A stretch of 31,118 bases of DNA from CAYOXX01 sp964408025 (lineage in GTDB: Bacteria > Acidobacteriota > DATKUA01). The stretch covers positions 1-31,118 of the forward strand of contig CAYOXX010000031.1 in the NCBI GenBank assembly GCA_964408025.1, given 5' to 3'. The notes beneath the pieces were generated by a model. The model searched no databases, had not been told where the DNA came from, and worked only from the letters and a program-made list of their open reading frames with translations. How positions within the stretch are numbered: the stretch's first letter is position 1; each line of letters opens with the position of its first letter. Of this stretch, positions 1-8,526 are shown piece by piece. The position numbers were made by a program, and so were the translations under genes.

Positions 1-1341
1 CCTCCAGTTATAGGAGCCGTCGTTGCGGGTTCCGGACGTGATCGTCGTCACCAGCGTCGAGCCCCGGTAAAGCTCGATCCTCACCTTCCTGCCCGAGAAT
101 CCGGCCCAGCTGATGGTGCGCCTGCTGCCCTGCTGCCAAGTGGCGCCGTTGGCGGGGCTGGAGACCGAGCGCGGTGCGCTGGAGCCTGGCGGGCGGATGT
201 AGACGACCATGTCGGTGAAGTGGCCGATCGAGTTCCAGTTGACGCTGTAGTCTCTCGGCGTGCTGGGCCAGTTGTCGTGCACGATGATGTAGTTGCCCGA
301 GTAGCCGACGGCGCAGACGGCGTGGCCGCCGCCCCAGGGGTTATCGTACGACCCGTAGACAAACGGAGTGCCGCGGTCGATCTCGCTCTTGTACCGGTTC
401 AAGGTGATACCGGTGTTCCTGCCCACCTGGAAGTTGTAGTTCCTGCCGTAGCGCGCCGCGTTGCACACGTTCCTGGTACCCCGCTCCAGGTCGGCGGGAG
501 TGACCCCTTCGTTGGCGACCCAGCCGGTCGCTCGCGCCAGCTCGTCGATGAAGGCCACCTGCGAGCCGGTGTGCATGTTCGGGTAGCCCCTCTGGTCCCA
601 GTAGTCGAGCGCGCAGGCGGCCGACGTCGGGCCACAGGAGCCGGGGTAACCGCTGGGCTGGTTCCAATCGGCGACGCCGCTGATGATCCGCTCATCGGTG
701 CCGATCCGGATGCGGCTCGGCGGCCCGACGGCCATATCATTCTCCAGCAGCTTTTCCCAAATCCGGCGATTAGCGACCGCCTGCTCGCCGGGTAGCTCGA
801 TGGTGCTCGGGATCTCCTCGGCCCGCAGCTCCGACAGGTCGATCATGTTGAAGGTCCTCGCCTCCCCGTCGATTATCAGAGAGATGTAACAGCTGAAGGG
901 CGAGATATAGCTGATCCCGTCGATGAGCATGTCGTCGACCGATGCGCCGGGGCCGATCCGCCTGGCGATCCTGGCGACGGTTACCAGGTGGGCCGGGAGG
1001 CCGTCGTAGTAGGCCACCACGGGAGGCAGGTATCGCTCCGCGCCGACGAGGACGGTGAGGTAGTAGTCCTCCCGGTGGTCGATCACCTCGGCGGACAGCA
1101 GGGCATTCAGCTCCCGGCGGTACGGCCGCGACCTCCGTCCCTTGGCCAGCGCGACCTCGTGGATCACCGCCGCCCCGTCGCTGTCTACGTAGGTCTCGAC
1201 GTGCCAGGTGCGAGCCTGCGGGTATAGTTCGCCGGCGAAGGAGAGGGCGATCCTCTCCGCCTGCGCGGCATCGAACTCCTGGGCGAATGCACCCTGTGCC
1301 AGAAGCGCGAGGAGAAGAACCGTAAGCAATCTGTCTCTCAT
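1..1341 (-). CDS. Secreted C39-like cysteine peptidase with Kre9/KNH-type domain (3' end cut off by window)
   Basis: The frame is open from an ATG at 1341 to the window edge (447 codons, no stop seen). It begins with a Sec signal peptide (MRDRLLTVLLLALLAQGAFAQ). A papain-like peptidase core of the C39_2 type follows: Cys236 in GSCGPTSAACALDYW, His340 in WGGGHAVCAVGY and Asn357 in VHDNWP, in the order expected for a Cys-His-Asn/Asp triad. After residue 370 the sequence PRSVSSPANGATWQQG...ISWAGFSG...TSGTRNDGSYNW resembles the extracellular Kre9/KNH (Ser-Thr-rich GPI-anchored) domain often found in secreted bacterial proteins. It is probably an exported peptidase acting outside the inner membrane; the substrate is unknown. 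Residues 20-200 may be a propeptide-like region. The triad assignment is by pattern and not by alignment. Confidence 0.8.
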   Translation of the reverse strand, partial: MRDRLLTVLLLALLAQGAFAQEFDAAQAERIALSFAGELYPQARTWHVETYVDSDGAAVIHEVALAKGRRSRPYRRELNALLSAEVIDHREDYYLTVLVGAERYLPPVVAYYDGLPAHLVTVARIARRIGPGASVDDMLIDGISYISPFSCYISLIIDGEARTFNMIDLSELRAEEIPSTIELPGEQAVANRRIWEKLLENDMAVGPPSRIRIGTDERIISGVADWNQPSGYPGSCGPTSAACALDYWDQRGYPNMHTGSQVAFIDELARATGWVANEGVTPADLERGTRNVCNAARYGRNYNFQVGRNTGITLNRYKSEIDRGTPFVYGSYDNPWGGGHAVCAVGYSGNYIIVHDNWPSTPRDYSVNWNSIGHFTDMVVYIRPPGSSAPRSVSSPANGATWQQGSRRTISWAGFSGRKVRIELYRGSTLVTTITSGTRNDGSYNWR

Positions 1342-1614
1342 GACTACCCCCCGGTCGAGCGTCGAGCGAGCGTGAACTACAACATATTCGTCAAAAGAGC
1401 TTGCGCCGAATGTCGGCGACCTGCGTTTGACATCACCCTTCGTCGGTTTGTTCCGCTGCCACTTATGAAGAGCAAACCCCGTACCGGATCGGTCTACATG
1501 AAACAATGCTTACTCATCAATAACTTACGGTAAGCCGAACCGAAAGAGAGTGACTGCGCTCACCGCCCGCTGTCCGGAATCTAGGACGGTAGCGTGACCG
1601 CGGGAGAATTCCGC

Positions 1615-2901
1615 TTACTTCGGGTGGGAGGGCTCTTGCAGCCGCGCGAAGATGGCGCCGCCGCCCAGGAAGCAGAGTTCGGCGAGAAAGAAGAGCGCCA
1701 GGTAGCCGGAGAGCGGGCTGATCGAATTGCAGAGGTCGAGGGCGGCGCCGCCGACCAGCGAGGCGACCAGGTGAGCGACGTAGGTGCTGAGCAGCAGCAG
1801 GGCCATGTACTTGGCCGCGTCGCCGTGGCGGGGAATTAGTTTGGTGCTCAGGGCCAGCGAGGCCGCGAAGACGCCGCCGAAGGCGCCGCCGAACAGCAGC
1901 GCCGCGACATAGGCGAACGCGGGGTGGGCGGCGCCGGCGGAGAAGAAGAGGGCGCACGAGAGCACCTGGACGCCGCCGGATATGTAGATGACGGGCAGGC
2001 AGCCGATGCGGTCTGCCAGGTAGCCGGCCGGCAGTGCAAAGGCCATTGAGGCGACTGTAGCCACGGCGTAGTAGATGCCTGCGGCCATCTTGAAGTCGGT
2101 GGCGCGATAGACGTCCTCGACGAGGTAGACGAGGAAGACGACGACCGCGAACACCCCCACCAGGTAGACTGTGCGCGCGGCCATGAAGCGGAAGTAGGCC
2201 CGCTCGCGCGCGCCCCGGCGCGCGCGCAACAGGTCGAGCAGTCGCGTCGCCTGGGCCGCCCGCGCCTTCTCCTTCACGTTGACTACGAACAGCAGCAGCG
2301 CTGCCAGCGCCAGCGCCGTAGCGTAGAGCGACAACGGCCCCAGAAAGCTGATCGCGTCGCCGGCGCCATCGGCCTCCTGCGCCAGATAACCCGCCAGCAG
2401 TCCGCCGCCCGCCGCGCCGAGGACGTGCATGAAGGAGATCATCGCCGAATAGACTCCCCTGCGCTCGGTGGCCACCATGTCGTTGAGCAGCGGCAGGTGA
2501 GCGGCGTCGGTGGCGCCGCGGGCAACGACGGTGATCAGCAGACCCGCGACGAGTAACGCATAAGAGGGACCGAGCCACAGCAGCACCGCCGCGGGCAGCA
2601 TCAGAAGGTGGCCCAGGACGATGAACGGCCTGCGCCGTACCCTAGTGCCGGGGAGGCCGTCGCTGGCGTGGCCGACGCCTAGCAGGGTCGCCACGGTCAG
2701 CGCCGTAGCGGCGCCGGCGATCAGCCCCAGGTGCAGACCCTTGTGCCCGGCCGGGGCGGCGGCCAGCACAATGATCGGGAGCGCGATGATCACGAACGCC
2801 GATTGGAGGAAAGCCGACGTCAGCCTCGGCAGCGCCAGCCACAGGGGCGCAGGCGGTCTGGGAGTTGCCACGGCTTCGTGCGGACGCTCGCTCAATCCCA
2901 A
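1615..2901 (-). CDS. MFS transporter
   Basis: This 428-residue, very hydrophobic protein has about 12 membrane segments in two six-helix halves, separated by a basic central loop (KEKARAAQATRLLDLLRARRGARER, about residues 210-234). Between TM2 and TM3 the sequence SDGLPGTRVRRRPFIVLG is a variant of MFS motif A and resembles the loop of GPH/sugar-cation symporters. A matching loop (AGYLADRIGCLPVIYISGG) follows in the second half, as expected from internal duplication. The start used is a TTG with AAGGGG just upstream; no closer ATG exists. The substrate cannot be read from sequence. It appears to be a single-gene unit, with no transporter partner or regulator directly attached. Confidence 0.85.
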   Translation of the reverse strand: MGLSERPHEAVATPRPPAPLWLALPRLTSAFLQSAFVIIALPIIVLAAAPAGHKGLHLGLIAGAATALTVATLLGVGHASDGLPGTRVRRRPFIVLGHLLMLPAAVLLWLGPSYALLVAGLLITVVARGATDAAHLPLLNDMVATERRGVYSAMISFMHVLGAAGGGLLAGYLAQEADGAGDAISFLGPLSLYATALALAALLLFVVNVKEKARAAQATRLLDLLRARRGARERAYFRFMAARTVYLVGVFAVVVFLVYLVEDVYRATDFKMAAGIYYAVATVASMAFALPAGYLADRIGCLPVIYISGGVQVLSCALFFSAGAAHPAFAYVAALLFGGAFGGVFAASLALSTKLIPRHGDAAKYMALLLLSTYVAHLVASLVGGAALDLCNSISPLSGYLALFFLAELCFLGGGAIFARLQEPSHPK

Positions 2902-3577
2902 TCCCCTTCCGCCGGCCGGGATCGGGATACTCGCACACTATCTTCTGCCTGACGCCGGCTCTCTGTTGCCCAGAGTAGCCTCAGGAGCGGCCGCTCGAAC
3001 GGCCCCGAGAACCAGCAAGCAGCCGTACGGGCTAAAAGTAGTGCGGCGACGATTTGCATCGGCAGCGTCGTCCCCGAGCAAATTCAAGAGATGATCCTAA
3101 GGGCGATAAAGTTGAACCGTCAAGGTTGCCTCGACCGGATACCGCCTTTCGAGAGGCGGCAGCAACAACTGTCACCGTGTCGGTACGCGGCGGCGAATGA
3201 ATATCACCGGTTAGAGGAATATGAAATTGGCAACCGTTTGAGCCCCCACTACACATACTGCTCACAATCTCTTTCCCTGCGTCGTGAATGAGTGCGGTGT
3301 TTCTATGCATATAAGAATAGTCTGATTTTACTACTCGTGAGCTAAGAGTATGTCTATTGCATAAATGTAAAAGCTTTTGCTATTAATAACGATAGTTAGC
3401 GACATGCGGGAAAGAATAACGAGAAATAATCAGTTAACCTGCAAGCCTTGACAGGCACAGAGGTGCGCGATAGATTGAGAGCACAGACGTCAATCTGAAT
3501 GCCCAGCGTCCCATTTCCGAATGCTGTCGGGTAAGCGAATTGCCAGCAGTCGCTTAAAACAGGGCGGGAATCTCTAA
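2902..3577. other. Intergenic region without a supported gene
   Basis: About 680 bases separate the MFS gene and the LuxR-type regulator, which point away from each other. Short frames on both strands show no recognisable protein. Base composition becomes more AT-rich toward 3300-3420. A small hairpin (CCGCCT / AGGCGG, 3142-3159) is present without a T-tract. The only element I can support is a possible promoter for the regulator at 3448-3476. Confidence 0.5.
3448..3476 (+). promoter_or_regulatory. Possible sigma70-type promoter upstream of the LuxR-type regulator
   Basis: TTGACA at 3448-3453 is a perfect -35 box. A 17-base spacer leads to TAGATT at 3471-3476, a four-of-six match to TATAAT. 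It lies about 100 bases before the GTG start at 3578 on the same strand. Single promoters called by eye are often wrong, so this is tentative. Confidence 0.35.
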
Positions 3578-4228
3578 GTGAGAGAGATACTGGTAGTCTG
3601 CGAAGGCGTTGTTATTAAAATGAGCCTGGAGATTATCCTCCGGAATGCAGGCATACCGTTCAGGCTGGTAGAACATGATGAGAAGGCATTCTCCGCCGCC
3701 GTTGATAAGTATGAGCTCAATCTCGCGCTTTTCGGCTGCGCCAGGCTCGACGAGTTCGGGGTGGATGAGATCCGCGCGCTAGTCGAGCTCCAGCCGGATG
3801 TCCCTCTGCTGGTCGCTTGCATAAGCAGTTCGGAAAAACAGGACATCGAGGCGATCAGGGCCGGTGCGCGCGGCCTGATAACTTGCGAAGCGGAATTCAA
3901 GCTCATCCCTAAAGCCGTCAAGGCCGTCGCCGCAGGCGAGCTGTGGTGTCCGCGGACCGTGCTGCAGCGGGTCCTCGAACGCTATCGCGAGCCGGCGCTG
4001 GGCGACGTGCCGTCCACGGAGGCCGGATCAGGTCTCACCAAAAGGGAGAAAGAGGTCTTTCCGCTCGTGGCACGGGGATACAAGAACAAGGAAATCGCCG
4101 AGGAACTCGGCATCAGCTACAACACGGTCGTATCCCATGTCTACAACCTTTACCGCAAGCTCGGGATCAGCAGCAGGAAGGAAGCGATTCTCTATACCGC
4201 TCAGCATCTGAGCAGTAGGAAACCGTAA
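3578..4228 (+). CDS. LuxR/NarL-type transcriptional regulator with degenerate receiver domain
   Basis: This 216-residue protein has a receiver-like N-terminal half and a C-terminal LuxR helix-turn-helix (LTKREKEVFPLVARGYKNKE...ELGISYNTVVSHVYNLYRKLGISSR, residues about 152-200), which is fully typical. The receiver fold pattern is kept but its phosphorylation residues are not. The usual DD pair after strand 1 is replaced in ILVVCEGV. The phospho-acceptor Asp position in LALFGCARLDEFG is Gly53, and the conserved Lys after strand 5 is absent (ARGLITCEAEF). It should therefore work without Asp phosphorylation. The GTG start is chosen because REILVVCE matches strand 1 of the fold and AGGGCGGGAA lies about 8 bases upstream; an internal ATG (M15) would delete that strand. 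Its neighbours are a PilZ protein and secreted beta-helix genes on the same strand, possible targets. Confidence 0.85.
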   Translation: MREILVVCEGVVIKMSLEIILRNAGIPFRLVEHDEKAFSAAVDKYELNLALFGCARLDEFGVDEIRALVELQPDVPLLVACISSSEKQDIEAIRAGARGLITCEAEFKLIPKAVKAVAAGELWCPRTVLQRVLERYREPALGDVPSTEAGSGLTKREKEVFPLVARGYKNKEIAEELGISYNTVVSHVYNLYRKLGISSRKEAILYTAQHLSSRKP

Positions 4229-4526
4229 CACCCTCTTTTCACCTGTTTCCAATCAGATCGTAAGCATGGTGGCGGCCGTCGTAGGCGGGCTCTCGATTCG
4301 GCACGATAGCCGGGCTGGCATTGTTATATGCGCTGGATGAATAAGTATTGCGTTATTAAACCCCTTGAATCGAACAAGATACCAAGTTGTTATGAGGCAA
4401 TCTCATAATGTCTTACCTGGGAAAGATCATTAATCATTGCTATGCGCCTGGGTGAAAAATAGGAAGCGAAACGGTAAGACCTTTGGATTTACAACAGGTT
4501 AAGTCATAGCTGATAGTTACTCAATC

Positions 4527-4901
4527 ATGCCAGAGCAGCGTCGATTCGAGAGGTTCGAGCACCACTTTCCGGTCGAGGTCAAGTACGTCTTTGACAAGGC
4601 GTTGCGGCATGAGACAACGCAACTGATAAACGTCAGCGCTAGCGGAGCACTTCTACCCATCAACGTCTTCCTGATGCCGGGGAAGAAGATTGATCTCGAG
4701 ATCGGCGTGCCGCGAGGAACGTTTTTCGACCAGGTAATGCGCCCGGCCGAACCTGTGCCCGCTACCGGCAGGGCTGTCAGAGCGGCGGGAGAGGTGATCC
4801 GCTCCGAGTTCAAACCGGAGCACCCGAGCAAGTTCTGCACGGCTGTGCGCTTTCCCGAGGGGTTCAGGATCAACAATTCCTCCGGGCATGTTGAAAAATA
4901 G
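4527..4901 (+). CDS. PilZ domain protein
   Basis: This 124-residue protein is essentially one PilZ domain. The c-di-GMP-binding RxxxR-type motif is visible near the N-terminus (EQRRFERFEHHFPVEVKY, residues 3-20), and the second motif D/N-x-S-x-x-G is present as NVSASGALL (residues about 36-44). Both are the canonical ligand contacts, so binding of cyclic di-GMP is likely. There is no output domain, so it would act through a partner. The ribosome site before ATG 4527 is weak. It lies between the LuxR-type regulator and the beta-helix pair, all on plus, suggesting a link to surface or secretion control. The 3' end of this gene borders the start of the duplicated beta-helix unit. Confidence 0.82.
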   Translation: MPEQRRFERFEHHFPVEVKYVFDKALRHETTQLINVSASGALLPINVFLMPGKKIDLEIGVPRGTFFDQVMRPAEPVPATGRAVRAAGEVIRSEFKPEHPSKFCTAVRFPEGFRINNSSGHVEK

Positions 4902-4996
4902 GGAGTTAATTGGGCGGAAGTAACTAGTTATCTAGCTATTAGCGGTGTCTGGACAAACCGTAACAAGCCCCTCTTGGGGGGAAAGGAGTAAGGGCC
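4896..4996 (+). repeat. Leader of duplicated beta-helix unit, copy 1
   Basis: This leader shares blocks in the same order with copy 2 (6079-6178). The blocks are AAATAGGGAGTTAA at the left end, ACCGTAACAAGCCCC, a short C-run/G-run hairpin (CCCCTCTTGGGG) and GAAAGGAGTAA before the ATG. Spacing between left end and gene start is nearly identical in the two copies. The hairpin sits directly against the ribosome binding site, so it could affect translation. No known riboswitch class was recognised. Confidence 0.6.
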
Positions 4997-5944
4997 ATGA
5001 AGAGATTAGCAACCCTAATTTTCGCGGCGTTGCTCTTCGCCGCGCCGGCAGCAGCGGCCGACTGGACGGTGCCGGGCGACTTCGCGACGATTCAGGATGC
5101 GCTTGACGACCCGGGCGTGGTTGACGGGGACAGAATTCTAGTGGGGCCGGGAGCCTTCGATGGAGCAATTGTCAACAAGGGAGTAGAGATAAGAGGTATT
5201 GGTGGATCCACGATTGTCGGTGGTCCTGTTCATGGCTCAGGCTTAATCCAAGGATTCCGACTCGTATCGGGTGCCGATGGAGCAACGATAAGTCACCTGC
5301 GCTTCACCGAAGATGTTGATCTGACGATCATGAACGGAGCTGCAGTGAATGATGTTACTGTCGAGCACTGTAGATTTGAGAATTCAATCCAGGCAATATC
5401 AAACTGGATCGGTAGCGGCTGGATCATAAGCCACAACAGAATTGTGGATCTACGAACCCGTTGTGGTGGAGGAATCGGCATACTCGTTGCTGACTGGACG
5501 GCTCAGCCAGATGGTGTCAAGAACAATGTGATCTCTCACAATAAAATCTATGGAACCCTGCACGTTTCAGAAGACGACTGCGGAGGATATTGTGGTACTG
5601 GCATCGTGCTGTACGCAGATTTCCGGGGGGGTGCGCCCGGGGCTATAGAGATCTCAAATAATAGAATTGTCAAGAACAGAATCAGTCTTGTGAGCGACAA
5701 TCCTGGCCTTGTTGATGTTGTGGCTATCGAGCTTACCGATACACGGAATGATCCGAATGTCGTTCCATATCCCGTTGTTTTCGACAATGCGATCGGGTTT
5801 AACGATCTGCGCGGCACTGAATGGACAATGGCTTTCACCCCTGAGGATCTGGAAGATTGTAACTACATTTCGCGCAACCTCGGCAAAGTGAAGAACCGCG
5901 GTCACGGCGAGCACCCGTCAGTGTTCGGTCCCGGTGGTCATTAA
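4997..5944 (+). CDS. Secreted right-handed beta-helix repeat protein, paralogue 1
   Basis: This 315-residue protein has a clear signal peptide (MKRLATLIFAALLFAAPAAA, cleavage near residue 20). It is followed by DWTVPGDFATIQDAL, the classic opening of pectin-lyase-like beta-helix proteins (PGDFATIQDAL..PGDRI). The body carries parallel beta-helix turns with N/I/V ladders (VNDVTVEHCRFENSIQAISNW, ISHNRIVDLRT, ISNNRIVKNRISLVS). No polysaccharide lyase or esterase catalytic motif is recognised, so surface binding or structural roles are as likely as enzymatic ones. The start has an ideal GGAG. The next gene is a same-length paralogue: the first about 50 residues and the last about 25 are nearly the same, while the middle has diverged strongly. 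Confidence 0.82.
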   Translation: MKRLATLIFAALLFAAPAAAADWTVPGDFATIQDALDDPGVVDGDRILVGPGAFDGAIVNKGVEIRGIGGSTIVGGPVHGSGLIQGFRLVSGADGATISHLRFTEDVDLTIMNGAAVNDVTVEHCRFENSIQAISNWIGSGWIISHNRIVDLRTRCGGGIGILVADWTAQPDGVKNNVISHNKIYGTLHVSEDDCGGYCGTGIVLYADFRGGAPGAIEISNNRIVKNRISLVSDNPGLVDVVAIELTDTRNDPNVVPYPVVFDNAIGFNDLRGTEWTMAFTPEDLEDCNYISRNLGKVKNRGHGEHPSVFGPGGH

Positions 5945-6078
5945 GGCGTGAATCCCGGGCCAAACCAGCGGGAATGCGGACGGAATACGTAGGCACATCC
6001 AGACTTCGAAAGGAGGTGGAGTAAGGGGGACATAGGACATCTATTCAACGGAAATTATGAGCCCGGTGGGGCATTGGG

Positions 6079-6178
6079 AAATAGGGAATTAACTAGCGGG
6101 TATGGTTATGTCCCGTTTCGTTTAACCATGTCAGGGTAAACCGTAAACAAATCCCTTTGGGGAAAAGGAGTAAAAGCC
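6079..6178 (+). repeat. Leader of duplicated beta-helix unit, copy 2
   Basis: This is the second copy of the leader at 4896-4996. It contains AAATAGGGAATTAA, AAACCGTAAACAAATCCC, a hairpin of CCC-TTT-GGG type and GAAAAGGAGTAAAAGCC before the ATG. Offset between copies is about 1182-1183 bases, which matches the distance between the two gene starts. This shows that gene plus leader were duplicated together. Confidence 0.6.
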
Positions 6179-7126
6179 ATGAAGAGATTAGCAACCCTAA
6201 TTTTCGCTGCTTTGCTTTTCGCCGCGCCGGCGGCGGCCGCAGACTGGACTGTTCCGGGCGACTTCGCGACGATCCAGGATGCGCTTGACAACCCGGGCGT
6301 GGTCGACGGGGACAGAATCTTCGTCAGACCGGGAACACGGTTCGGGGCTGTCGTGACCAAGGCCGTGGAGATTATCGGAACGAAAAAAACAATCATCAAC
6401 GACGGGCCTTTTTTACCAGGTACAAATTGGGCCCGAGTAGGCTTCTTCTTTCCTGATGACTACAGCGGCAACGGGGCCACTATCCGTGGATTCACGTTCA
6501 TAGGAACACCAATGACCGCTAGGGTTGATGATGGATACCTGGATTTTGGTGTCTTCAGTCGTGGCGCAAACGATGTCACCGTTGAACACAACGTCATTCA
6601 AAACACACTCCAAGCGATCACTAACTGGTCTGGAAGCGGTTGGAGGATAAGCCATAACAAGATCGAAGGTCTCTGGGTTCTTAACGGAGGTGGGCTCGGC
6701 ATATTTATCGGTTCTAGATATGGCACGCCGGCAGACAATAACATCGTTTCTTTCAACAAGGTTCAAGCTAACATAACTCATGATACCGGGAATTACTCAG
6801 TCGCAGGAATCTGTCTTATGTGTGATGCTAGATATTCTTTTCCTGGAGGACCGGTAAGATATAACACTATTATCCACAATACCTTTAGAGTAATCTGCCG
6901 GTGGACCGATGGAACGCCGCTAGGCGTGGGCCTGGAGTTAACGGACCTGCTATTGGACGAAGGTGAAGATGCTACGATCGTTGGTAACAGAATAGGATTT
7001 AATGATTTCAGGAAAAGTTCGATAGAAATCGCCCTAAATCCGCCGGATGTAGGAGGCGAAAACGTCATTTCTAGAAATCTTGGTAAGAACCGCGGACAAG
7101 GCGAGCATCCTGGATTGATCTTCTAG
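6179..7126 (+). CDS. Secreted right-handed beta-helix repeat protein, paralogue 2
   Basis: This protein has the same length (315 residues) and plan as the gene just upstream. The signal peptide MKRLATLIFAALLFAAPAAA is identical, followed by DWTVPGDFATIQDALDNPGV and beta-helix turns (ANDVTVEHNVIQNTLQAITNW, ISHNKIEGLWVLNGGGLGIF, IVGNRIGFNDF). The tail ISRNLGKNRGQGEHP matches ISRNLGKVKNRGHGEHP of paralogue 1. The DNA of the first 150 bases is nearly identical to paralogue 1, with mainly synonymous changes, whereas the middle third is hard to align. No catalytic residues were recognised. A strong terminator follows, so the LuxR/PilZ/beta-helix stretch ends here. Confidence 0.82.
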   Translation: MKRLATLIFAALLFAAPAAAADWTVPGDFATIQDALDNPGVVDGDRIFVRPGTRFGAVVTKAVEIIGTKKTIINDGPFLPGTNWARVGFFFPDDYSGNGATIRGFTFIGTPMTARVDDGYLDFGVFSRGANDVTVEHNVIQNTLQAITNWSGSGWRISHNKIEGLWVLNGGGLGIFIGSRYGTPADNNIVSFNKVQANITHDTGNYSVAGICLMCDARYSFPGGPVRYNTIIHNTFRVICRWTDGTPLGVGLELTDLLLDEGEDATIVGNRIGFNDFRKSSIEIALNPPDVGGENVISRNLGKNRGQGEHPGLIF

Positions 7127-7170
7127 TCGTTAATGTAGGATAGAGCTACATAGCTAAAATTTGAATTACT

Positions 7171-7210
7171 CCCTTGACCTCGCTATTGGGCGGCGTCAGG
7201 GGATTTTTTT
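7171..7210 (+). terminator. Rho-independent terminator after the beta-helix pair
   Basis: CCCTTGAC (7171-7178) pairs with GTCAGGGG (7195-7202), giving an eight-pair stem with one G-T wobble. A run of seven T follows at 7204-7210. It lies about 45 bases after the stop of the second beta-helix gene on the same strand. Confidence 0.8.
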
Positions 7211-7313
7211 ATTTTCCGCGCTGCAGCGCCGGCTCAGTGTGCCATGGAAATCAGCTGTCCGCGCGTGTGCCGTTCTATAATGGTAACGTAATCCGGAAAC
7301 CAGAGGCAAGCGA

Positions 7314-8423
7314 ATGCTCTGCGACGGCTGCGGACGGGAAGGCTTGCAGGTGGCGAAGGCGCTGGGTCTCTGCGCCGACTGCCTCCGTGCTGCCGATTCG
7401 GATTGCCTCGAGCGTCTGGCCGGAGTGCACCGTGAAGTCCGCTCCGCCTTCCCCCTGCCGGTGAGCATCCCGAAGTGCGAGGAGGACAAAGGGGACAAAG
7501 TTCTCGAGTGCACGCGCTGCGCCAACAACTGTCGTATAGCAGATGGCGATAGCGGCTACTGCGGCGTGCGCCGCAACCGCGGCGGCAGGCTGACCGGCGG
7601 CAACGCCGGCGACGGGCGCGTAAGCTGGTACCTCGATCCGCTGCCGACTAACTGCGTCGCCGACTGGGTCTGCCCCGGGGGCACCGGCGCGGGCTTCCCG
7701 CGCTACGCAAACGCCGACGGACCGGAGATCGGCTTCGCCAACCTGGCCGTGTTCTACAGCGGCTGCACCTTCGACTGCCTCTTCTGCCAGAACTGGCACT
7801 GCCGCGACGTCGACGCTGCCGGCCTGGCCGTCCCGGCGCGTCGCCTCGCCGACGCCGTCACCGACCGCGTCTCCTGCATCTGCTACTTCGGCGGCGACCC
7901 GACGCCGCAGATCCACCACGCCCTGGCCGCGGCGCGGCGAGCCCGGCGCCAGCGTGGCAACAGCATCCTACGCATCTGTTGGGAGACCAACGGCGCCGCC
8001 TCGCCAGCCCTGTTGAACGAGATGATCAACATTTCGCTCGAGTCTGGCGGCTGCGTCAAGTTCGACCTCAAGGCCTGGGACAGCTCGCTGCACCGGGCGC
8101 TTACCGGCGTCGATAACAAACGGACTCTCGAAAACGTCGACCTGATCGCCGCCCGCATCGACGAGCGCCCCGAGCCGCCGCTCTTCGTCGCCAGCACGCT
8201 GCTGGTGCCGGGCTACGTGGAGGCCGACGAGGTGGGCGCCATCGCCGCCTTCCTGGCCGAGCGCTCGCCCGACATCCCCTACTCGCTACTAGCCTTCGCT
8301 CCCCAGTTCGCCATGCGCGACCTGCCGACCACCCCGAGAGCACAGGCGCAGCGCTGCCTCGAGGCCGCCCGCGGCGCCGGCCTGATCCGCGTCCGTCTCG
8401 GCAACGAGCACCTGTTGCGCTAA
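7314..8423 (+). CDS. Radical SAM protein (PflA/AmmeMemoRadiSam-related)
   Basis: This 369-residue protein has three cysteine regions. At the N-terminus are two CxxC pairs (LCDGCGREG..., LCADCLRAA), likely a zinc knuckle. Around residue 63 is CTRCANNCRIADGDSGYCGVRRN, which matches the N-terminal motif of the PflX/AmmeMemoRadiSam radical SAM group. Near residue 150 is the radical SAM cluster motif CxxxCxxC in YSGCTFDCLFCQNWH. The later FGGDPTPQ and LRICWETNG segments match the SAM-binding GGEP-like and following strands. The enzyme should use a 4Fe-4S cluster and S-adenosylmethionine for radical chemistry. Substrate is unknown: no glycyl radical enzyme, Memo or AMMECR1 partner is present. A P1-type hydrolase lies about 100 bases downstream. 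Confidence 0.85.
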   Translation: MLCDGCGREGLQVAKALGLCADCLRAADSDCLERLAGVHREVRSAFPLPVSIPKCEEDKGDKVLECTRCANNCRIADGDSGYCGVRRNRGGRLTGGNAGDGRVSWYLDPLPTNCVADWVCPGGTGAGFPRYANADGPEIGFANLAVFYSGCTFDCLFCQNWHCRDVDAAGLAVPARRLADAVTDRVSCICYFGGDPTPQIHHALAAARRARRQRGNSILRICWETNGAASPALLNEMINISLESGGCVKFDLKAWDSSLHRALTGVDNKRTLENVDLIAARIDERPEPPLFVASTLLVPGYVEADEVGAIAAFLAERSPDIPYSLLAFAPQFAMRDLPTTPRAQAQRCLEAARGAGLIRVRLGNEHLLR

Positions 8424-8526
8424 CTGTGTAATATCCGCGAAATGTATTAAGCGCGTATAAGTTGTCCGGAGGGGCGCGAAATCTTAGAATGATCGCATCG
8501 TTAACCGATTGAGAAAGGCTTCGACG

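Noticed and set aside
1517..2578. Long open frame of 353 codons overlapping the MFS gene on the same strand in another frame
   Set aside because: It is extremely rich in Arg, Gly and Ala, has no domain, and lies inside a clear MFS protein; high-GC DNA gives such shadow frames.
4314..4332. sigma54-like TGGC...TGC sequence upstream of the PilZ gene
   Set aside because: The GG to GC spacing is one base too long for a -24/-12 promoter.
6008..6093. AAAGGAGGT followed by a short ATG frame between the beta-helix genes
   Set aside because: The ribosome-site-like motif is about 40 bases from the ATG at 6058 and the frame is only 11 codons; no evidence of a real peptide.
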